Program-made: the position numbers and the translations under genes | The notes under the pieces: model-generated | Seen by the model: the letters and a program-made list of their open reading frames with translations, nothing else | Databases searched by the model: none | What the model was told of the DNA's origin: nothing | Assembly: GCF_010729305.1 (NCBI RefSeq) | Contig: NZ_AP022574.1 | Location: 1,054,001-1,118,000, forward strand | DNA: 64,000 nt | Reading direction: 5' to 3' | From: Mycolicibacterium psychrotolerans | Lineage (GTDB): Bacteria; Actinomycetota; Actinomycetes; Mycobacteriales; Mycobacteriaceae | Part shown: positions 29,057-38,199 of the stretch, one piece after another | Layout: every line of letters starts with the position of its first letter | Numbering within the stretch: position 1 is the first letter of the stretch

Positions 29057-29773
29057 GTGACCCTTCCCTACGACGAGGCGCTGCGCGACCGGATTCGGAC
29101 CCATCTGGGCGGCCATGTCCGGCGCACCGTCGAGGATCCGGAGAAACGCCGCGCGGCGGTCGCGGTGGTGCTGGTCGACTCGCTGGTCGGTGAGGATCGG
29201 GTGGACCCTGCACCCGTGGAGGAATGGATCGCCGGTCGTCCGATGCCCGAGGATCTGGACGGGCGCATGGTCGACGTCTCCGGTGGTGCGGCATTTCTGT
29301 TGTGCCGCAGGGCTTCCCGACTCTCGTCCCATGCCGCCCAGTGGGCGCTGCCGGGCGGGCGGCTCGACCCGGGGGAGACGGCCGTCGAGGCGGCGCTGCG
29401 TGAACTCGACGAGGAGGTGGGAGTGGCCCTGCACGACTCGGCGGTGCTGGGGCTGCTCGACGACTATCCGACGCGGTCGGGTTACGTCATCACACCGGTG
29501 GTGGTCTGGGGCGGTGGCCGGCTGGATCCGCGTCCGGCCCCCGACGAGGTGGTCGCGGTGTACCGGGTCGGTCTGCACCAACTCCAGCGGGCCGATTCGC
29601 CGCGGTTCATCACGATCTCCGAGAGCCCCCGCCCCGTCGTGCAGATTCCGCTGGGCAACGACCTGATCCACGCCCCGACCGGGGCGGTGCTGCTGCAGTT
29701 GCGGTGGCTGGGGCTGGAGGGGCGGCCGGATCCGGTCGACGGGCTGGAGCAGCCGGTCTTCGCCTGGAGATGA
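29057..29773 (+). CDS. Nudix hydrolase
   Basis: A 238-residue protein with start GTG 29057 (MTLPYDEALR...). The Nudix box GGRLDPGETAVEAALRELDE followed by EVG is complete (about 98-120), with REL and EEVG carrying the metal ligands. The N-terminal extension and C-terminal ISESPRPVVQIPLGNDLIHA suggest a CoA- or nucleoside-diphosphate pyrophosphatase. The substrate is not predictable. Faces the O-methyltransferase gene, so they share an upstream region of roughly 100 bases. Confidence 0.82.
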   Translation: MTLPYDEALRDRIRTHLGGHVRRTVEDPEKRRAAVAVVLVDSLVGEDRVDPAPVEEWIAGRPMPEDLDGRMVDVSGGAAFLLCRRASRLSSHAAQWALPGGRLDPGETAVEAALRELDEEVGVALHDSAVLGLLDDYPTRSGYVITPVVVWGGGRLDPRPAPDEVVAVYRVGLHQLQRADSPRFITISESPRPVVQIPLGNDLIHAPTGAVLLQLRWLGLEGRPDPVDGLEQPVFAWR

Positions 29774-29793
29774 CGATTCGGGTGCGTCGGTGA

Positions 29794-29819
29794 GTTTCCT
29801 GCGCCACCCGGCCGGGTAG
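29794..29819 (+). promoter_or_regulatory. SigF-type promoter for 29831 gene
   Basis: GTTT (29794-29797), sixteen bases, then GGGTAG (29814-29819) match the mycobacterial SigF consensus, 11 bases before ATG 29831, implying a very short or absent leader. Confidence 0.5.
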
Positions 29820-29830
29820 CCGGTGCTTCG

Positions 29831-30301
29831 ATGACCACGACCCAGCTCGCCGGCAGACACCGGCTCGCGCGCAGGCCGGACCATGCCGGCCCGCGGTGGG
29901 GCATGGCGTCCATGATCGCAGGGGCCGCCACCGCCGGATGGTTGCTGGCCGTGGTGGACGACGACGGCCTCCGCACGGCGACCGTGCAGACACCGCCGGC
30001 GGCCGCGAGCCTGCCCGCCCAGGACATCCAGCGTGCCGGCCAGGTGACGGCCGTGTCGGCGAACTCGTTGACCACCACCGCCGCCGACGGCCAGGTCACC
30101 ACGTTCCGGATCACGCCGGACACCGCGGCGATCACGCAGCCCGGCACGTCGACCCCGTTTGCGGTGACGTCCTTCGCGCCGGCTCAGCACATCGTGGTCG
30201 TGGGCGTCATCCACGACGGCGTCCCGGTGGCCACTGCGATCGCGGACCCGGCCGCAGCCGGGCCCGCCGGCCCACCCATGGATTACCAGCTCCCGACCTG
30301 A
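29831..30301 (+). CDS. membrane-anchored secreted hypothetical protein
   Basis: A 156-residue protein. A basic start (MTTTQLAGRHRLARRPDHAG) precedes a hydrophobic segment (about residues 24-42, GMASMIAGAATAGWLLAVV) that probably anchors it. The rest is extracytoplasmic, with a small beta-domain (GQVTAVSANSLTTTAADGQV, VTTFRITPDTAAITQPG) resembling DUF5666-type domains. No enzyme motif. SigF-type promoter upstream indicates stress control. Confidence 0.6.
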   Translation: MTTTQLAGRHRLARRPDHAGPRWGMASMIAGAATAGWLLAVVDDDGLRTATVQTPPAAASLPAQDIQRAGQVTAVSANSLTTTAADGQVTTFRITPDTAAITQPGTSTPFAVTSFAPAQHIVVVGVIHDGVPVATAIADPAAAGPAGPPMDYQLPT

Positions 30302-30317
30302 GCTTCTCTCGGCCTGT

Positions 30318-30371
30318 TGCCAACATCACAGAAAAACTGTTACGTTTGTTATGTTCGTTGTGATGTTGGCA
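30318..30371. promoter_or_regulatory. DeoR operator candidate: 13-base inverted repeat
   Basis: TGCCAACATCACA (30318-30330) and TGTGATGTTGGCA (30359-30371) are exact inverse copies separated by 28 bases, ending 21 bases before the chosen regulator start GTG 30393. The AT-rich spacer (GTTACGTTTGTTATG) could hold promoter elements. It is a candidate site for autorepression by the DeoR protein. Confidence 0.6.
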
Positions 30372-30379
30372 GCTCGAGT

Positions 30380-30385
30380 GAGGAG
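30380..30385 (+). promoter_or_regulatory. ribosome binding site deciding the DeoR start
   Basis: GAGGAG (30380-30385) with seven bases before GTG 30393 favours this start over ATGs at 30351 and 30363, which lie inside the inverted repeat. Confidence 0.6.
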
Positions 30386-30392
30386 ACCGGTT

Positions 30393-31229
30393 GTGACCAC
30401 GCCGCCGCATCGCGCCTCGAGCAACGCATCTCGGCGCACCCAGATCGCCGAGTTCGTGAAGGCGAAGGGCGCCGCCCGCATCGACGAGCTCGCCGAACAG
30501 TTCGGCGTCAGCACCATGACCATCCACCGCGATCTCGACCATCTGCACGACAGGGGCATGCTGCGCAAGGTTCGGTCGGGCGCCGAGGCCCCGCCCAGTG
30601 AGGCGTTCGAACGCAACATCGATCTGCGCAGGGCGCTCAACCTCGCCGAGAAACAGGCGGTGGCCCGCGCCGGTTTCGCGTGGGCAGCCGGCCGGGTCGA
30701 CATGGCCGCCGTGGCCCTCGACGACAGCACCACCGCGCTGCATGTGGTGCCGATGCTGCTGGCCGCGCTGCCGTTGACCGTTGTCACCAACTTCCTGCCC
30801 GCGATCAACGAGCTGTCGACCGATCCGCGGGTGCGGCTCAACGCCATCGGCGGCGACTTCGTGCCCGAGTACTCCTCGTTCCTCGGCCCACAGGCCACCC
30901 GCGCGCTGCGCGACATGCACTACGACGTGCTCTTCATGTCGGTGCCCGCGGTGTCGCGGGGCATGTGCTTCCATCCCTCCAGCGCTGCGGCCGAGCTCAA
31001 GCGGGCGTTCATGGAGAGCGCCGAGTTGTGCGTGCTGCTCATCGACCACACCAAGGTCGCGCGCCGCGCCATGCACCGGATCTGCGACCTGGTGGTCTTC
31101 GACGCCGTCGTCGTCGACGCAGGCATCGACCCGGAGGAGCGACAGCGCCTCGAGGACGGCGGCGCCAACGTCGTCATCGCCGAATTACCTTCGCAGACAG
31201 CAGAACTGGCGGCGGTGAGTCGATCGTGA
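30393..31229 (+). CDS. DeoR/GlpR-family transcriptional regulator
   Basis: A 278-residue regulator. Start GTG 30393 is set by the GAGGAG site. The N-terminal winged helix is ASRRTQIAEFVKAKGAARID, then EQFGVSTMTIHRDLDHLHDR (about 12-65), the DeoR signature. The sugar-phosphate sensor domain has VALDDSTTALHVVPMLLAAL and VVTNFLPAINELSTDP, with the DHTKVARRAMH motif near residue 215. Such repressors release DNA on binding a phosphorylated sugar. It overlaps the FGGY kinase gene by GTGA and is the first gene of a rightward sugar catabolic operon, so it probably controls it and itself through the 13-base inverted repeat. Confidence 0.9.
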   Translation: MTTPPHRASSNASRRTQIAEFVKAKGAARIDELAEQFGVSTMTIHRDLDHLHDRGMLRKVRSGAEAPPSEAFERNIDLRRALNLAEKQAVARAGFAWAAGRVDMAAVALDDSTTALHVVPMLLAALPLTVVTNFLPAINELSTDPRVRLNAIGGDFVPEYSSFLGPQATRALRDMHYDVLFMSVPAVSRGMCFHPSSAAAELKRAFMESAELCVLLIDHTKVARRAMHRICDLVVFDAVVVDAGIDPEERQRLEDGGANVVIAELPSQTAELAAVSRS

Positions 31230-32737
31230 CGGCGCCCGCATCTCCGCTCGTGATCGCGGTCGACTGCTCGACCACCGCGGCCAAGGCGATCATCGTCGAC
31301 GCCGCCGGCCGGGTCGTCGGCACCGGATCTCAGGCCCTGACCACCCACAGCCCCGCCCCGCACTGGTTCGAGCAGGACGGCAACCAGTGGTGGACGGCCA
31401 CCAGTGACGCGATCACGGCCGCGCTCAAGGCAATTCCCGATCCCAGTGCCGTCGCCGCGGTCTGTGTCACCCACCAGCGGGAGAGCTTCGTCTGCCTCGA
31501 CCGCAATGGCACGCCGATCCGGCCGGCGATCCTGTGGATGGACGGCCGCGCCGCGGCCGAGGCCCGCTCCTACGGCACCGAACGCGTGGAACTGCTGTCG
31601 GGCAAGCCTGCCGACATCACCCCGGGGCTCTACAAGCTGCTGTGGCTGCGCGACCACGAGCCCGAGACCATGGCGCGCTGTCACCGCGTCGCCGACGTGC
31701 ACTCCCACCTCGTGAACACGATGACCGGTCGGTGGGTGTCGAGCACCGCGTCGGTCGATCCCTTGGCCGTGATCGACCAGGCCACCGGCGACTACAGCGA
31801 CGAGTTGCTCGAACTCGCCGGGTTGCGCCGCGACCAGCTGCCGGACCTCGTCCCCAGCGGAACGTCGCTCGGACCGTTGCGCGCCGACATCGCCGACGCG
31901 TGGGGGCTGGGCCGCGACGTCGTCGTGATCGCGGGCACCGGCGACGGGCAGGCGGGCGGAATCGGATTGGCGGTGACCGACCCCGGCGCCGCGTATCTGG
32001 TGCTCGGCACCGCCGTGGTGATCGGCAGCGAGACCATGTCCTACGTTCCGGCACGCGCGTACCGGTCGATGATCTCGGCGATGCCGGGCCAGTCGACCGT
32101 GGAGACGTTCAGTTCGTCGGGCACCTATCTGTCGACGTGGTTCCGCCAGCAATTCGGCGACCCCGGTCTGGCCGGCGCGCCCGATCCGGAGCTCGAGCGC
32201 GAGGCGGCGGCGTTGCCGGTGGGCAGCGAGCGGCTCGTGACGCTGCCCTACTGGAACGGTGCCCAGACCCCGCACTGGGACGGGCGGGCTTCCGGAGTGA
32301 CGTTGGGCTGGCAGGGATGTCACACCCGTGCCCACTTCTACCGGTCCCTGCTCGAGGGCATCGCGCTGGAACTGCGGCTGCAACTCGACGGCCTCGAAGC
32401 CGCGCGCGGGGAACGCGTCGAAGTGCTGCGCGCGACGGGCGGCGGCGCCCGCAGCCGGCTGTGGACACAGATCCTCGCCGACGTGTTCGACCGGCCGATC
32501 CAGGTGTGCGCAACGGCCGAGGTGAGTGCGCTCGGCGCGGCCGCCATCGCGCTGACCGCGCTCGGCGCCTACGACACGCTGCCCGACGCGGCCGCGGCGG
32601 TGAGCACCACCGACGCCGTCGTCGCGCCCCGCCCCGACGCCGCGGCCGCCTACCGGCAGCTGCGCGCGGTCTATGAACGGGTCTACTCCCAGACCCGCGA
32701 TCTGCTGCACACCCTGCACGAGCTACCCGTCGCGTGA
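31226..32737 (+). CDS. FGGY-family carbohydrate kinase
   Basis: A 503-residue kinase starting at GTG 31226 inside the DeoR stop. The N-terminal ATP-fold motif is VIAVDCSTTAAKAIIVDAAG; the substrate-region THQRESFVCLDRNG and AILWMDGRAAAEARSYG follow; the C-terminal half has VIAGTGDGQAGGIGLAV (phosphate loop) and ATGGGARSRLWTQILADVFD. These enzymes phosphorylate ketoses or polyols such as xylulose, ribulose, erythritol or glycerol. With the downstream aldolase, a ketose-1-phosphate product is attractive but not shown. Tightly coupled with DeoR and followed by the dehydrogenase. Confidence 0.88.
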   Translation: MTAPASPLVIAVDCSTTAAKAIIVDAAGRVVGTGSQALTTHSPAPHWFEQDGNQWWTATSDAITAALKAIPDPSAVAAVCVTHQRESFVCLDRNGTPIRPAILWMDGRAAAEARSYGTERVELLSGKPADITPGLYKLLWLRDHEPETMARCHRVADVHSHLVNTMTGRWVSSTASVDPLAVIDQATGDYSDELLELAGLRRDQLPDLVPSGTSLGPLRADIADAWGLGRDVVVIAGTGDGQAGGIGLAVTDPGAAYLVLGTAVVIGSETMSYVPARAYRSMISAMPGQSTVETFSSSGTYLSTWFRQQFGDPGLAGAPDPELEREAAALPVGSERLVTLPYWNGAQTPHWDGRASGVTLGWQGCHTRAHFYRSLLEGIALELRLQLDGLEAARGERVEVLRATGGGARSRLWTQILADVFDRPIQVCATAEVSALGAAAIALTALGAYDTLPDAAAAVSTTDAVVAPRPDAAAAYRQLRAVYERVYSQTRDLLHTLHELPVA

Positions 32738-32783
32738 CCGTCACGCGACGACGACCCTGCACGACGACCCGAGGAGAACCACA

Positions 32784-33821
32784 GTGAGAGCCGCCATGTT
32801 CTACGGCCCAGGTGAACTACGGCTGGAGGACATCGCCTCGACCGAGCCGGCGCCGGGTGAGCTGCTGGTCGAGGTCCGGGCGGCCGCGACGTGCGGAACG
32901 GATCTGAAGTCCTACCGCCGCGGCCACCCCAAGCTCTTCCCGACCCTGCCGTCGCGGTTCGGTCACGAGTTCGCCGGCGTGGTCACCGCCGTCGGTGACG
33001 GTGTGGACGGATTCGCCGTCGGCGACCGCGTCACGGCCGCCAACACCGTGCCGTGCGGCCACTGCTGGGCGTGCATCCGGCACCGCGAAAGCCTCTGCGA
33101 GAACCTGGAATTCCTCAACGGCGCCTTCGCCGAGGAGGTGGTGATCCCGGCGGCGATCGTCGCGCGCAACACCTACACGCTGCCCGACGACCTCGACTTC
33201 GCCGACGCCGCACCGCTCGAGCCGCTGGCCACGGTGGTGCACGGGATGGCCGAGACGGGCATCGAGCTCGGCGACACCGTCGTGGTGCACGGCGCAGGCC
33301 CCATCGGTCTGATGTTCGTCCGGCTCGCCACGCTGCGCGGCGCCAACGTCATCTCGGTCGACCAGTCGCCGTGGCGGCTGCAGCAGGCGGTCCGGGCCGG
33401 CGCGGTGGACACCGTCGACCTGTCCGAGGTCAGCGATTTCGAGGATCGGGTGGTCCTGATCAAGCAGCACACCCCGCACGGCCGCGGCGCCGACGTCGGC
33501 ATCGAGGCGGTGGGCCTGCCGCAGGTGTGGGAGCAGACCGTGCGCACGCTGCGCCCCGGTGCGACGGCGGTGCTGTTCGGCGGAACGCCGAAAGGCGCCC
33601 CGTTCTCCGTCGACTCCAGCGCGATGCACTATGAGGAGTACACACTCAAGGGTGTCTTCCACCACACGCCCAACTACGTCCGCACCGCGGTCGAGTTGCT
33701 GGCCAGCAGGAAGGTCGACGGTTCGATGCTGGTGACCGAGCGCAGGCCACTCGAGGAGCTCGTGCCGAGCCTGGAGGACATGGCCGCCGGCCGCGGGTCG
33801 AAATACATCCTCGAGCCATGA
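32784..33821 (+). CDS. zinc-dependent medium-chain dehydrogenase
   Basis: A 345-residue MDR alcohol dehydrogenase. GTG 32784 (VRAAMFYGPGELRLEDIAST) follows a GAGGAG site by seven bases. Catalytic zinc ligands: Cys in TCGTDLKSYR and GHEFAG; the structural zinc Cys cluster CGHCWACIRHRESLC is complete. NAD-binding VVVHGAGPIGLMFVRLA is present. Family members oxidise polyols (sorbitol, threitol, xylitol) or sugar alcohols. It sits between the kinase and aldolase, so it likely supplies or processes the kinase substrate. The stop overlaps the aldolase start by ATGA. Confidence 0.85.
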   Translation: MRAAMFYGPGELRLEDIASTEPAPGELLVEVRAAATCGTDLKSYRRGHPKLFPTLPSRFGHEFAGVVTAVGDGVDGFAVGDRVTAANTVPCGHCWACIRHRESLCENLEFLNGAFAEEVVIPAAIVARNTYTLPDDLDFADAAPLEPLATVVHGMAETGIELGDTVVVHGAGPIGLMFVRLATLRGANVISVDQSPWRLQQAVRAGAVDTVDLSEVSDFEDRVVLIKQHTPHGRGADVGIEAVGLPQVWEQTVRTLRPGATAVLFGGTPKGAPFSVDSSAMHYEEYTLKGVFHHTPNYVRTAVELLASRKVDGSMLVTERRPLEELVPSLEDMAAGRGSKYILEP

Positions 33822-34468
33822 GACTGGAAGCACAACGCCGCCAGGTCGTCGAGGCCTGCCAATTACTCAGTCGCTCAGGGCTTGTCGTCGGCACAGCGGG
33901 CAACGTGTCGATCCGGGTGGACGATCTGGTGGTCATCTCGCCCAGCGGTGTCGACTACGAGGCGATGTCGCCGCGCGACGTCGGGATCCACGATTTGGAG
34001 GGCAACGCCGTCGACGCGGTGCTGGCGCCGTCCAGCGAGCTGGCTCTGCACCTGGCGGTCTACCGGTCGTCGCAGCATTCCGCCGTGGTGCACACGCACG
34101 CACCGGCGTCCACCGCGCTGTCCACCGTCGTCGACGAAGTGCCTGCGTCGCACTACTATTCGGCACTGTTCGGCGGTGCGATCCGCGTCGCGCCGTACGC
34201 CACGTTCGGAACCCGGCAGCTGGCCGACAACGTGACCGCGGCCCTACGCGGCCGCGCCGCGGCGCTGATGGGCAACCACGGCGCTGTGCTCGCCGGCGCG
34301 GCGCTGCCGAAGGTGATGAACCTGGTGCCGTATCTCGAGTACGTGTGCGACGTGGCGCTGCGGGCGATGGCGACCGGCGCACGGGTGCGTGTCCTCGACG
34401 ACGGCGAGATCGCCGAGGTGGCCCGACGGCTGTCGAGCTACGGGCAGCAGCCGACCGGAGACCGCTAG
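33818..34468 (+). CDS. class II aldolase/adducin-family aldolase
   Basis: A 216-residue zinc aldolase with L-fuculose-1-phosphate aldolase layout: TAGNVSIRVDD (phosphate site), ISPSGVDYE, acidic Glu in APSSELALH, zinc ligands in VVHTHAP and NHGAV. It would cleave a ketose-1-phosphate to dihydroxyacetone phosphate and an aldehyde, completing the DeoR-kinase-dehydrogenase-aldolase operon. Which aldose is released depends on an unknown substrate; a four- or five-carbon one fits. The related epimerase activity of AraD is an alternative. ATG 33818 overlaps the dehydrogenase stop. The stop overlaps the opposite-strand HNH stop in a CTAG. Confidence 0.85.
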   Translation: MRLEAQRRQVVEACQLLSRSGLVVGTAGNVSIRVDDLVVISPSGVDYEAMSPRDVGIHDLEGNAVDAVLAPSSELALHLAVYRSSQHSAVVHTHAPASTALSTVVDEVPASHYYSALFGGAIRVAPYATFGTRQLADNVTAALRGRAAALMGNHGAVLAGAALPKVMNLVPYLEYVCDVALRAMATGARVRVLDDGEIAEVARRLSSYGQQPTGDR

Positions 34469-35754
34469 TTGGTCGAGGGTGGCCGCTGGGGGTCGAACGG
34501 CTCGTACCACCACCATTGGGCGCGTTCGCCGGTCGGGCCGGGACACGGGGCGACGTCGGGCGGGACTTGGGTGGGGGGCCGGGCCAGCGATGCCGACGTC
34601 AGCGGCCGCCCGGCCTGGTCGGTCACGACGAGCTGGTCGGCGGGCCCATTGATTGTGATGAGACCGCGGTGATGGGCCCTGTGGTGGTACGGACAGACCA
34701 GCGCGAGATTGATCAGCTCGGTGAGCCCGCCGTCCTCCCAATGCTTCAGGTGGTGGGCGTGCAGACCGCGGGTGGCTCCACAGCCCGGCACCACGCAAGT
34801 ACGGTCACGGAATTCCAACGCGCGGCGCAGCCGCCGGTTCACCGTCCGAGTGCTCCGGCCCGCCCCGATCGTGTGGCCATCGCGCTCGAACCACACCTCG
34901 CAGGTGGCGTCACACGTCAGGTACTGCCGGTCGGCGTCGGACAGCAGCGGTCCCAGATGTAGCGTGCCGACGCGGTCTTTCACGTCGATGTGCACGACGA
35001 CGGTGGTGCGTTGCCCGTGCGGGCGCGCCGCCGCGTCAGCGTCCCAGCCGGCCTGGATCAGCCGCAGGAACGCGTCGCCGGTGGTGGGCATCGGTGGGTG
35101 CTGCTCGCCGGAGGCGGTGGTGTCGCGGTCGTGGTTCCACTGCGCGATCAGGGCGTCTTTGTGGGATTGCAGCGCTGCGTCGAACATCGCCGATTCGACG
35201 TGTGGGAGCCGGATCTGCCAGTAGGCGTACTGCTCGTCGGAGATGTGGGTGATCGTGCACACCGGCTCGAGCTTGGGCGCCGCCTCGGCCTCGGGTTCCG
35301 GCTGGGCCTCGGGTTCGGGTTCTGGTGTGGGTTTGGGTTCGAGTTTGAGGGCGGTGCGCAGCTGGTTGACCGTGGCGGTGCGGGCCAGCTCGGCGTAGTG
35401 CTCGTCGGAGCCCTTCCCGGCGCGCGCGGCGATGGCGCCGACCTGATCGAGTGAGAGCCGGCCCTCCTGCAGACCTGCGACGCAGCGGGGGAACTCCTCG
35501 ATCCGGTGGGCCACGGCCGCGACCGTTTTGGCGCGCGCCGTAGATACCCCGGTCTTCCAGGCCACCAGGTTCTGCACCGAGCGGGCGCCCGCGGCGGCCC
35601 ACAGCCCGTCGCGGTCGATCTCGGCGACGATCGACACGATGCGCCCGTCGATCGCGTTACGCTGACCGGTCAGCTCGGCCAGCTCGTCGAACAATACGTC
35701 CAACCGCTCGTCGATGCGCCGCGAAGCGACCAAAGACGTTGCCGGCGAGGACAT
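34465..35754 (-). CDS. DUF222 (13E12-type) HNH endonuclease
   Basis: A 429-residue protein from ATG 35754 (MSSPATSLVASRRIDERLDV). The N-terminal DUF222 region (ELTGQRNAIDGRIVSIVAEI, then GARSVQNLVAWKTGVS) and a C-terminal HNH motif (RDRTCVVPGCGATRGLHAHH, then HWEDGGLTELINLALVCPYH) make it a 13E12-repeat protein. Between them lies a Pro/Glu repeat tract (EPEAQPEPEAEAAPKLEP) encoded by degenerate GGCCTCGGGTTC-like DNA at 35288-35342. Such genes are multi-copy and mobile in mycobacteria; their role is unclear. It separates the two arms of the sugar/polyol region and may be an insertion. Confidence 0.88.
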   Translation of the reverse strand: MSSPATSLVASRRIDERLDVLFDELAELTGQRNAIDGRIVSIVAEIDRDGLWAAAGARSVQNLVAWKTGVSTARAKTVAAVAHRIEEFPRCVAGLQEGRLSLDQVGAIAARAGKGSDEHYAELARTATVNQLRTALKLEPKPTPEPEPEAQPEPEAEAAPKLEPVCTITHISDEQYAYWQIRLPHVESAMFDAALQSHKDALIAQWNHDRDTTASGEQHPPMPTTGDAFLRLIQAGWDADAAARPHGQRTTVVVHIDVKDRVGTLHLGPLLSDADRQYLTCDATCEVWFERDGHTIGAGRSTRTVNRRLRRALEFRDRTCVVPGCGATRGLHAHHLKHWEDGGLTELINLALVCPYHHRAHHRGLITINGPADQLVVTDQAGRPLTSASLARPPTQVPPDVAPCPGPTGERAQWWWYEPFDPQRPPSTN

Positions 35755-36044
35755 GCCACCATCATGGCAGAGGGGTCTGACATTGATCATGGAAAAGCGT
35801 TACCGCGCAGGTCGTAACCCTGGGTCTGCGCAAACTCGAAAGGGCCATCACCCGGGAGATCTTCACCGCAGCGGCTAGCCGCTTCGGCGTTTGGCCCAGC
35901 GTGATCTCCGAATCGAACGCGGACTGCAGCGCGACGACACCTTCGCCGAGAACTGCAGAAACTGGCTCCAAGCAGCTTGACATCAATAGGAGCATCACGA
36001 AGGCCGGCCGCGGGATGCGACCGGCCTTCGCGAATGTCGTTGTG
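35755..36044. other. 290-base gap with a terminator and no clear gene
   Basis: Lower-GC gap between the HNH start and the rbsB-like stop. One forward frame (about 35815-35910) gives LRKLERAITREIFTAAASRF, which faintly recalls the end of a transposase, but this is not enough to name an element. A strong hairpin for the leftward transcript is at 35998-36030. Nothing else is recognisable. Confidence 0.35.
35998..36030 (-). terminator. terminator of rbs-like operon
   Basis: CGAAGGCCGG (35998-36007) pairs exactly with CCGGCCTTCG (36021-36030), with a 13-base loop, 15 bases beyond the rbsB-like stop. It lacks a U-tract, as is common in mycobacteria. Confidence 0.65.
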
Positions 36045-37094
36045 TCAGGGCTGCTTCTGGCCCGGAATCCCCTCGTAGGCGATGTCGCCGGTCTTGAGGT
36101 TCTGGGTGGTCAGATCGGACAGCCCGTCGAGGAACTTCTGCCGGTCGGTCACCACGTGCTGCATCGCGACGTCGACGTTCTCCTTCGTGATGGCCGGCAT
36201 CACGTACACCGGCTTGGTGTTCACCTGTTCCTTCTTGGCCAGTGCGTTCGCGACGGCCAGGCCGGCGGAGAGCTCCACGGTGCCGTTCTGCAGCGAGGTG
36301 CCGATGAACTCACCGCTCTTGACCGCGTTGAGGCCGTCCTCGATGCCGTCGATGCCCACGATCGGCACGTCGTTGCGGCCGGTTTCCTTGAGCGCCTGCA
36401 GCGCCCCGAGGCCCATGTCGTCGTTCTCGGCGACGACGGCGTTGATCTGCGGGCCGAAGCCGGAGATCCAGTTCTTCATCTTGTTGACGGCCTCGTCGCG
36501 CTTCCAGTTGGCCGTGTCCTTGGCCAGCACCTTGATGTCCGGGTACTTCGCCAGCACGTTGTTGATGCCCTTCGTGCGGTCCAGCTCACCGGACTGCCCC
36601 AGTGGCCCCTGAAGGATCACGATGTTGCCCTTGCCGCCGAGGCGGTCGGCCATCATCTGCATCTCCTGCTCACCGGCGGCCACGTCGTCGGGCTGCACGC
36701 TGGCCGCGACATCCGGGTTGTTCAGCGCCGCGTTGACCGCGACCAGCGGGATGCCCTTGGACTTCGCGGTGGCGACCTGCGGTCCGAGCGAATCCGCCTG
36801 GATGGGAACGACGATGATCGCGTCGACACCCTGGTTGACCATCGAGTCGACCTGGTCGGCCTGGGTGGACACATCGAGATTGGCGGAGTTCCACACCAGT
36901 TCGATGTTGTTGTCCTTCGCGTAGGCCTCCATGCCCTCCTTGCCTGCGGTGATGAACGAGCTCATGTCGTACACCGAGACACCGATGCGCTTGGTGTCGC
37001 TGTTGGTCGTCGTGTCGCCGGCGCCACAGGCAGTCAGCGCGGCACCGACCACACCCGCCGAGGCCATCGCCGCGATCTTGGTGAGCAATCTCAT
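36045..37094 (-). CDS. sugar ABC transporter substrate-binding lipoprotein (RbsB-like)
   Basis: A 349-residue lipoprotein. Signal 1-23 ends in the lipobox LTACG. The periplasmic-binding type 4 (LacI/ribose-like) fold is clear: [60 protein letters not shown] and the C-terminal [19 protein letters not shown]. It binds a sugar or polyol outside the membrane for the adjacent RbsC-RbsA transporter; this is the final gene of the leftward operon, 64 bases after the permease. Substrate not deducible from sequence. Confidence 0.88.
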   Translation of the reverse strand: MRLLTKIAAMASAGVVGAALTACGAGDTTTNSDTKRIGVSVYDMSSFITAGKEGMEAYAKDNNIELVWNSANLDVSTQADQVDSMVNQGVDAIIVVPIQADSLGPQVATAKSKGIPLVAVNAALNNPDVAASVQPDDVAAGEQEMQMMADRLGGKGNIVILQGPLGQSGELDRTKGINNVLAKYPDIKVLAKDTANWKRDEAVNKMKNWISGFGPQINAVVAENDDMGLGALQALKETGRNDVPIVGIDGIEDGLNAVKSGEFIGTSLQNGTVELSAGLAVANALAKKEQVNTKPVYVMPAITKENVDVAMQHVVTDRQKFLDGLSDLTTQNLKTGDIAYEGIPGQKQP

Positions 37095-37158
37095 GGGTTC
37101 TCTCTTCTCTCGTTTTCGACAGTGAAAAGTGGTGCGAAGACTGTTGACTCGGCTTTCC

Positions 37159-38199
37159 TCAGGTGCGCCTCCTGGAGGACCACACGTCGACGGCGACCGC
37201 GGCGACGATCAGCACGCCCTTGATGACGTCCTGCCAGTACGCCGGCACGACGAGGATGTCCAGGCCGTTGTTCAGCGTCATGATCATGAACAGGCCCAGC
37301 GCCGTGCCCCAGATGCTGCCGCGTCCACCCATCAGGCTCGCGCCGCCGATCACGACGGCGGCGATGGCGTCCAGTTCGTAGCCCTGTCCGAGGTTCGGCG
37401 GACCCGAGATCACGCGGGAGGCCAGCATGACGCCCGAGAGCCCGGCGAGCAGACCGGAGATGGCGTAGACGCTGAACAACACGTTCTTGGCGTTGATCCC
37501 GGCGATCTCGGCGGCGTTGCGGTTGCCGCCCACCGCGTACACGCGCATGCCGTAGGTGGTGCGCTTCATGATGATGGCCAGCGCGATGATGCCGAAGATC
37601 ATCAACAGCACCGGGATCTGCAGACCGAAGATCTTGGTGTTGGCGATCGAGCCGAACTCCGCGGGCAACCCGTTGATGGGTGCGCCGCCGCCGATCACGT
37701 AGGCCATGCCCGACCCCGCCGTGAGCGTGCCCAGTGTCGCGATGAACGGTGGAACGTTGATGCGCGACACCAGGAATCCGTTCAGGCAGCCCACCGCGAG
37801 CCCGACCAGCATCGCCACCAGCACGGTCAGCCAGACCTGACCGGGATTGGCCTTCGCGGTCGCCGCTGCCGACATCGCCGACACCGCGATCACGCTGCCC
37901 ACCGACAGATCGATGCCCCCGGTCAGGATCACCAGCGTCTGGCCGAGCGCGATGAGCGCGAACGGAGCCGCGGCGACCAGGATGGTGACCAGGTTGTCGG
38001 GCGTGGAGAAGCGCGCGCTGCGGTAGCTGAAGTACGCGATCACCAGCAGCACCACGATGACCATCGAGTAACGCAGCAGGACACCCGAGAACCACTGTCG
38101 GGAGAACAGTTTCACGGGCTCGCCGGTGATCGGCGAGGCCACGGTCGGAGCCGCCGACGGACCGGGCGGCTGGGCGCTGCTGTCGACGTCGGTGCTCAT
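37159..38199 (-). CDS. sugar ABC transporter permease (RbsC-like)
   Basis: A 346-residue permease of the ribose/xylose type, about nine hydrophobic segments after a polar N-terminus. The cytoplasmic coupling loop is [20 protein letters not shown] and the [19 protein letters not shown] motif is typical. It forms the membrane channel (as a dimer) with the ATPase encoded upstream; start ATG 38199 overlaps the ATPase stop by ATGA. Confidence 0.9.
   Translation of the reverse strand: MSTDVDSSAQPPGPSAAPTVASPITGEPVKLFSRQWFSGVLLRYSMVIVVLLVIAYFSYRSARFSTPDNLVTILVAAAPFALIALGQTLVILTGGIDLSVGSVIAVSAMSAAATAKANPGQVWLTVLVAMLVGLAVGCLNGFLVSRINVPPFIATLGTLTAGSGMAYVIGGGAPINGLPAEFGSIANTKIFGLQIPVLLMIFGIIALAIIMKRTTYGMRVYAVGGNRNAAEIAGINAKNVLFSVYAISGLLAGLSGVMLASRVISGPPNLGQGYELDAIAAVVIGGASLMGGRGSIWGTALGLFMIMTLNNGLDILVVPAYWQDVIKGVLIVAAVAVDVWSSRRRT

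Noticed and set aside
35288..35342. GGCCTCGGGTTC-like repeats considered as a non-coding repeat element
   Set aside because: They encode the Pro/Glu tract inside the DUF222 protein in frame.
35815..35910. transposase-like tail in the gap before the rbs-like operon
   Set aside because: Only about 20 residues with a vague resemblance; no inverted repeats or other parts of an element.
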